In this document: positions 60,228-64,000 of the stretch, one piece after another
Layout of the letters: the number at the start of each line of letters is the position of its first letter
Position numbering within the stretch: position 1 is the stretch's first letter
NCBI GenBank assembly: GCA_964595455.1
Contig: CAZQQL010000003.1
Coordinates: 1 to 64,000, forward strand
Length of the DNA: 64,000 bases
From: DAOUEG01 sp964595455
GTDB taxonomy: Bacteria; Chloroflexota; Dehalococcoidia; Dehalococcoidales; RBG-16-60-22
Direction of reading: 5' to 3'
Notes under the pieces: generated by a model
Seen by the model: only the letters and a program-made list of their open reading frames with translations
Told to the model about the DNA's origin: nothing
Databases searched by the model: none
Translations under genes and position numbers: made by a program

Positions 60228-62935
60228 CTCTCTTCCTGCGGTGGCTCAGGTTCTTTAGCTTCCGCCTCAGCCGGACCGGCTCCCTGTGCCGCCAGCCTCC
60301 GCCGGAGGAAGAGCAGCACACCGATAGCTGCTACGCCGAGAACCGAGACGCCGATCAGGAACCAGAGGCTGGTGAATATCTTCCACCAGGGTTCGGATGG
60401 CGGTTCATTCAGTTCCGGTAATTCTTCCGCTTCATCTTCAGGCTGTTCGAAGAGTTCCACGGGAAGGGTTTCCGCCTGCGGTTCGGTATCCGGCAGGATA
60501 AGAGACGGCACGCCGCCGAGCAGCCCCCCGGTCCCGTTGGCTGAAGAAATTCCCGTGGTGTTATCACTGGCGGGAGGCAGGGGCTCGATCACGGGGAAGA
60601 GCAAAGACGCTGTGTTGTTCGATTCGTTCGATTCGACCAGGTAGTCAGTCTCATCTGCGGTCACCGTGAATTTGTAGTATCCAGGGTCTCCCCGCCAGGT
60701 GAAGGTGATTTCCTGGCTTCCACCGGGGAGGAGTACGTTATTTGCCTCCGGCGGTAGGGGAGTACCATTCACTGAAGCTGAAATACGTGTTATCCCGGCT
60801 TTGCCGTCAGCCTTGTTCGCCAGGGTAACGGTCAATGAAACCGTGGATCCTGCTTCCGCGGGGACCGGAGACATCTCGATGTCCTGGATACCGATATCCG
60901 GCGCAGGAAGGGGAGCCAGCTTGTTGTTATTAAGTTCGTTGCTCTCCAGGACGATATCAGCTTTGTCCACGAAAGCCCCGAACGAGTCGGGAATGACCTG
61001 CGCCTGCCAGGTAAAGGTCCGAATGACGGTCTCACCCGGTTCCAGTGGATTGACATAATGCTGACCGCGCGCGAGGCCGTTCACGTAGTATTCGACCTCG
61101 GTTTCTCCGGAAGCATCATTGCCCCGGTTCTCGATGACGGCGATCAGCGTCACGGTATCTCCCAGTTGGGGCGTCTCCGGCGACCATATCAGGTTCTTCA
61201 CAACAAGGTCCGGGGCGAGTGTAGTGAATTCGATGGATGTTTCGTTGTTGGTCTCATCCGTCTCTCTGATGTCTTCGTAGAAGTCTGCCCGCACGGCCAG
61301 TGTGTGCTTGCCGGCGGTTGCTTCCCATGGAAGAGTAACGGTGTAAGTGCCACCGGCATTCAGGCTGTTAACGATGCGGACATCGATTTTCTTTCCATCC
61401 AGATAGAAGGCGGCGTGGGAACCGATGGTCGTCCCTTTTCCGGCATTTTTAATAATGGCGTATATTATTGTCTCCTGGCCGATGCGCGCTTGGGGCTGCA
61501 GAGATATAGATTCAACCACCATGTCTGCTTCAGGTGCGGGATGCCGCGGGACAAGGGTAATGGATTTGCGATTGTTGGTCTCATTACTCTCCCGTACGAT
61601 ACCGGCTTCATCGATAACGCCGCTGACGTTCAGCGTACGGTCCAAGGCGGTGACCTTGAATGTGTGAGTGGCGGTCCCACCTGCTGAAATGGAGGGAAAA
61701 TAGTGTACCAGGTTGAAATTGTAGCTGGTATAAAGCTTCAGATCGACATTGCTGACAGTACGATTGCCGTCGTTCTTGACAGTGACGGTGATCGCCGCCG
61801 GATGACCGATGAGCGGCACGGCCGGCGAGCAGGTTAGGCTGGACAGGATGAGGTCTGTAATGCCGACAGCAGGTATCTGGACGTAAAGGGAGTTATTGGT
61901 TTCATCCGTTTCCCAGACTTCCTCAGCAAGGTCTATCACGGCTCCGAAGGTACAGTTTTCCGAGCCGGGATTCCAGCTATAGGTATAGGTCCGGGATGTG
62001 TTGGCCGAGAGAGGGGCGACCATGACGCGGCCGGCAGCCGAATCGTCGGTGAAATAGGTCAACCACGCGGCGCGTGAAGTCCCGGTCCCCTGGTTCTTGA
62101 CTACCATGGACAGGGTTATGTTCTCCGAATCCGTCCTCTCCAAAGGGGTCCAGGTGATGCCGCTGATGATTAAGTCAGGACCGGCGGTGGTGAATTCCAT
62201 GCAGTAGCTGTTATTGGTTTCAGAAACCTCTTTCGTGCTGTTCCAGACATCGAGGTCGGCCCGGATGATGAAGCTGCCCGGCTGTGCGATCCAGGATACG
62301 GTACGCTCAATGGATGCGGTGGGCGCCAGCACCGGGACGCTGAACCGGCCGCGGGAAACATCATTGATGAAGAACTCGTACTCGCCGTAGCGGGAGGACT
62401 GGTTTCCCTGGTTGGAAATAGAGACGGTAAATGTAACCATGTCTCCGGCGGAGATGGTTTGCGGCTCCCAGGTGATCCCCCTGATGACGAGGTCCGCAGC
62501 CAGGACGGAGAAGGCGAGGGTCATGGTATTATTGGTCTCGTTGCTTTCTACCACTACATGAGTGGAGTCTGCCGTTGCGGTCAGGACATGATTACCGGCC
62601 TCCGCTTTCCAGGTAAGGATGCAGGTTATGGATTCTCCGGCTGGGATACCGTCCACGTAGAGGGAATCCAGTATTATTTCACCGATGCTGAAATCCAGCC
62701 GGCAGGGTGCCGAGGCTGCATTTCCCCGGTTGCCGATAGTTGCGGAAAAAGTGGTCGTGGTACCGATGACCGGTGCGGTGGGCGGGCCGGAGAGCGTTTC
62801 TATGACAAGGTCCGGCAGCGGCGTATCGTCGGCGTCAACGCTCGCAGTCCAGGGGAACCCTGCTGCGCCGGTGATAACGCACAGCAACAGGAATACCATG
62901 ACACCGGCCAGAAGCCGGCGTATGCCATCGATCAT
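60224..62935 (-). CDS. Surface protein with seven CARDB repeats and C-terminal anchor
   Basis: The 903-residue protein has a signal peptide (residues 1-30), seven consecutive CARDB-type Ig-like repeats of about 105 residues (repeats end in ETNN-type motifs, for example VVESNETNN, ESNELNNN, ESNESNN) and a C-terminal membrane helix (LWFLIGVSVLGVAAIGVLLFL) with a short charged tail rich in Glu and Pro. It should display a long rod outside the cell. CARDB proteins are cell adhesion or scaffold modules. Its stop overlaps the copA stop through CTAG (60224-60227). Confidence 0.9.
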   Translation of the reverse strand: MIDGIRRLLAGVMVFLLLCVITGAAGFPWTASVDADDTPLPDLVIETLSGPPTAPVIGTTTTFSATIGNRGNAASAPCRLDFSIGEIILDSLYVDGIPAGESITCILTWKAEAGNHVLTATADSTHVVVESNETNNTMTLAFSVLAADLVIRGITWEPQTISAGDMVTFTVSISNQGNQSSRYGEYEFFINDVSRGRFSVPVLAPTASIERTVSWIAQPGSFIIRADLDVWNSTKEVSETNNSYCMEFTTAGPDLIISGITWTPLERTDSENITLSMVVKNQGTGTSRAAWLTYFTDDSAAGRVMVAPLSANTSRTYTYSWNPGSENCTFGAVIDLAEEVWETDETNNSLYVQIPAVGITDLILSSLTCSPAVPLIGHPAAITVTVKNDGNRTVSNVDLKLYTSYNFNLVHYFPSISAGGTATHTFKVTALDRTLNVSGVIDEAGIVRESNETNNRKSITLVPRHPAPEADMVVESISLQPQARIGQETIIYAIIKNAGKGTTIGSHAAFYLDGKKIDVRIVNSLNAGGTYTVTLPWEATAGKHTLAVRADFYEDIRETDETNNETSIEFTTLAPDLVVKNLIWSPETPQLGDTVTLIAVIENRGNDASGETEVEYYVNGLARGQHYVNPLEPGETVIRTFTWQAQVIPDSFGAFVDKADIVLESNELNNNKLAPLPAPDIGIQDIEMSPVPAEAGSTVSLTVTLANKADGKAGITRISASVNGTPLPPEANNVLLPGGSQEITFTWRGDPGYYKFTVTADETDYLVESNESNNTASLLFPVIEPLPPASDNTTGISSANGTGGLLGGVPSLILPDTEPQAETLPVELFEQPEDEAEELPELNEPPSEPWWKIFTSLWFLIGVSVLGVAAIGVLLFLRRRLAAQGAGPAEAEAKEPEPPQEES

Positions 62936-63046
62936 TCGAGAATAACCTTCACGTGCCGGTTATTCTCAGGATACGCCTGTCTGGTATCAGCCGAACAGGG
63001 TTTTACCTTTACTTCCCGATGGTGATATCACCCATATTCGGCAAGG

Positions 63047-64000
63047 CTAGATAATACCTTCAGCGGCCAGGCCATCCAACTGCCCGTCGTTGTAACCGAG
63101 CATATCGGTGAGGACATCCCGCGTGTTCTCTCCCAGGAACGGCGCGGGATAATCGATTTTGCCTGGCGTCCTGGACATCTTGAAGATAGAACCGGGGACC
63201 TTCACCTTGCCTGATATGACCTGCTCGACTTCAATGATGGCATTGCGGGCTTTAAGCTGCGGGTCGTTGCAGACCTCGGAAAACTTGGGTACCCGGGAGC
63301 AGGGGACATCAGCGTCCCGGAGTTTCTGCATGATCTCTTCTGTCGTCAGATCGATGGTCCAGGCGGAGATGATGTCGTTGATCTCATCACGATGCTTCAC
63401 GCGGATGTTCTGGTTGGCGCCGAGGGGGCTGTTGATGAGGTCTTCCCGGCCCATGACCTTGTAGAGGCGCTGAAGCTGCGCGAGGACGCCGGCGGCAATG
63501 AAGAGATTACCGTCTTTTGTCTTGTAGACATTGCAGGGTACCATGGCGGAATGGCCGTTGCCGAAGCGGGGCGGTTCCATGTCCGCGAGGAAACAATATG
63601 GGGAAAATTCGATGGAAGTCAACTGCCAGATGCACTCCTGCATGGAAATATCGATGACCTGGCCCTCTCCGGTGCGAAGCTTGTGAATAATGGCGCTGAG
63701 GATCGCCGTGGCGGCAAAGTGGCCGGAACTGAAATCCGCGGTGGATACGCCGGTCCGGACAGGTTGTTCCGGAAAACCGGTGACGGCGGTCATGCCGCCC
63801 ATGGCCTGCGCGACGGGATCGAAGCCGGGGTAATCACGATAAGGGCCGGTCTGGCCGTAGGCTGAAATGGAGGCGTAAATGAGCGTGGGGTTGAGGGCGC
63901 ATAACTCCTTGCTGCCGAGACCCAGTTTATCCATGGTTCCGGGGCTGAAATTTTCCACCAGGACGTCTACTTTCTTGACGAGTTCCTTGATGATGCCTTG
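63047..64000 (-). CDS. CaiB/BaiF-type family III CoA transferase, 5' end outside window
   Basis: The visible part (about 317 residues) runs past the right end of the window and includes the family segment KKVDVLVENFSPG, then YASISAYGQTGPYRDYPGFDPVAQA, STADFSSGHFAA and a late EISGK-like region (VEQVISGKVKVPG). The frame is still open at 64000; a GTG at 63958 is not the start. These enzymes transfer CoA between carboxylic acids; the pair with an acyl-CoA synthetase at the left end of the window suggests general use of acyl-CoA chemistry. Confidence 0.9.
   Translation of the reverse strand, partial: QGIIKELVKKVDVLVENFSPGTMDKLGLGSKELCALNPTLIYASISAYGQTGPYRDYPGFDPVAQAMGGMTAVTGFPEQPVRTGVSTADFSSGHFAATAILSAIIHKLRTGEGQVIDISMQECIWQLTSIEFSPYCFLADMEPPRFGNGHSAMVPCNVYKTKDGNLFIAAGVLAQLQRLYKVMGREDLINSPLGANQNIRVKHRDEINDIISAWTIDLTTEEIMQKLRDADVPCSRVPKFSEVCNDPQLKARNAIIEVEQVISGKVKVPGSIFKMSRTPGKIDYPAPFLGENTRDVLTDMLGYNDGQLDGLAAEGII

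Noticed and set aside
1..64000. tRNA genes, rRNA genes and CRISPR arrays
   Set aside because: No tRNA-like TTCGA arm with matching stems, no rRNA signature and no regularly spaced direct repeats were seen; a dedicated tRNA scan would be decisive.

Overview
The window is one end of an assembled metagenome-type contig from a moderately GC-rich bacterium. Bases 1-46 are Illumina P7/index/read-2 adapter, so genomic sequence starts at about base 47. Gene content points to Chloroflexota, probably Dehalococcoidia: a Bacillus-type large SRP RNA, L25/Ctc, MutS2 next to a Vms1-like release factor, a two-subunit transketolase, redox-active C_GCAxxG_C_C protein, FeoA/FeoB with a DtxR regulator, CaiB-type CoA transferase, and many lipoproteins with TTG/TAT promoters. 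The lineage is an inference from content; no 16S or tRNA gene lies in the window.

Layout. 0-10.4 kb: acyl-CoA synthetase-like protein, RluB pseudouridine synthase, a 1 kb gene-free stretch, an HSL-type esterase with a DUF1801 partner, an AT-rich restriction-modification pair (5.1-7.3 kb), then rsfS, ndk, a HAD phosphatase, a thioesterase and thiL. 10.7-18 kb: efp directly joined to epmA, three lipoprotein genes (two serpins and a protein with a duplicated unknown domain), a small membrane protein, a phosphoesterase and an AT-rich TIR-domain gene. 17.9-25.5 kb: SRP RNA, ksgA-ispE, hydrolase, ferredoxin-nitroreductase, rubrerythrin, methyltransferase, CCA-adding enzyme, UPF0200-type kinase and dCMP deaminase. 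25.5-36.3 kb: carboxylesterase, split transketolase, C_GCAxxG protein, O-methyltransferase, L25, amidohydrolase, ThpR, HD-GYP response regulator, zinc ribbon, ComF, HPF and MGMT.

36.4-42.1 kb: an ABC-2 exporter whose first permease carries a C-terminal PrsW-like intramembrane protease domain, divergent from its ATPase by only 18 bp, then an extended SDR and a steroid-5-alpha-reductase-like membrane enzyme. 42.2-46.8 kb: an iron locus (DtxR repressor, divergent promoters with an operator-like palindrome, double FeoA, FeoB split into G-domain and membrane genes, FeoC-like, erythrin, sirtuin). 46.8-50.1 kb: Vms1-like release factor and MutS2, a plausible ribosome-rescue pair. 50.4-57.4 kb: chagasin-type protease inhibitor lipoprotein, MacAB-like efflux operon, OmpR-type two-component system and a small exported protein. 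57.5-64 kb: copper ATPase fused to a YHS domain that also has its own internal start, a seven-CARDB-repeat surface protein, and a CoA transferase cut by the window end.

Recurring themes are secreted protease inhibitors (two serpins and a chagasin), metal homeostasis (Feo, CopA), translation rescue or maturation (RsfS, EF-P/EpmA, KsgA, HPF, MutS2/VLRF1), several apparently leaderless promoters, and small dispersed palindromic repeats in the intergenic DNA.
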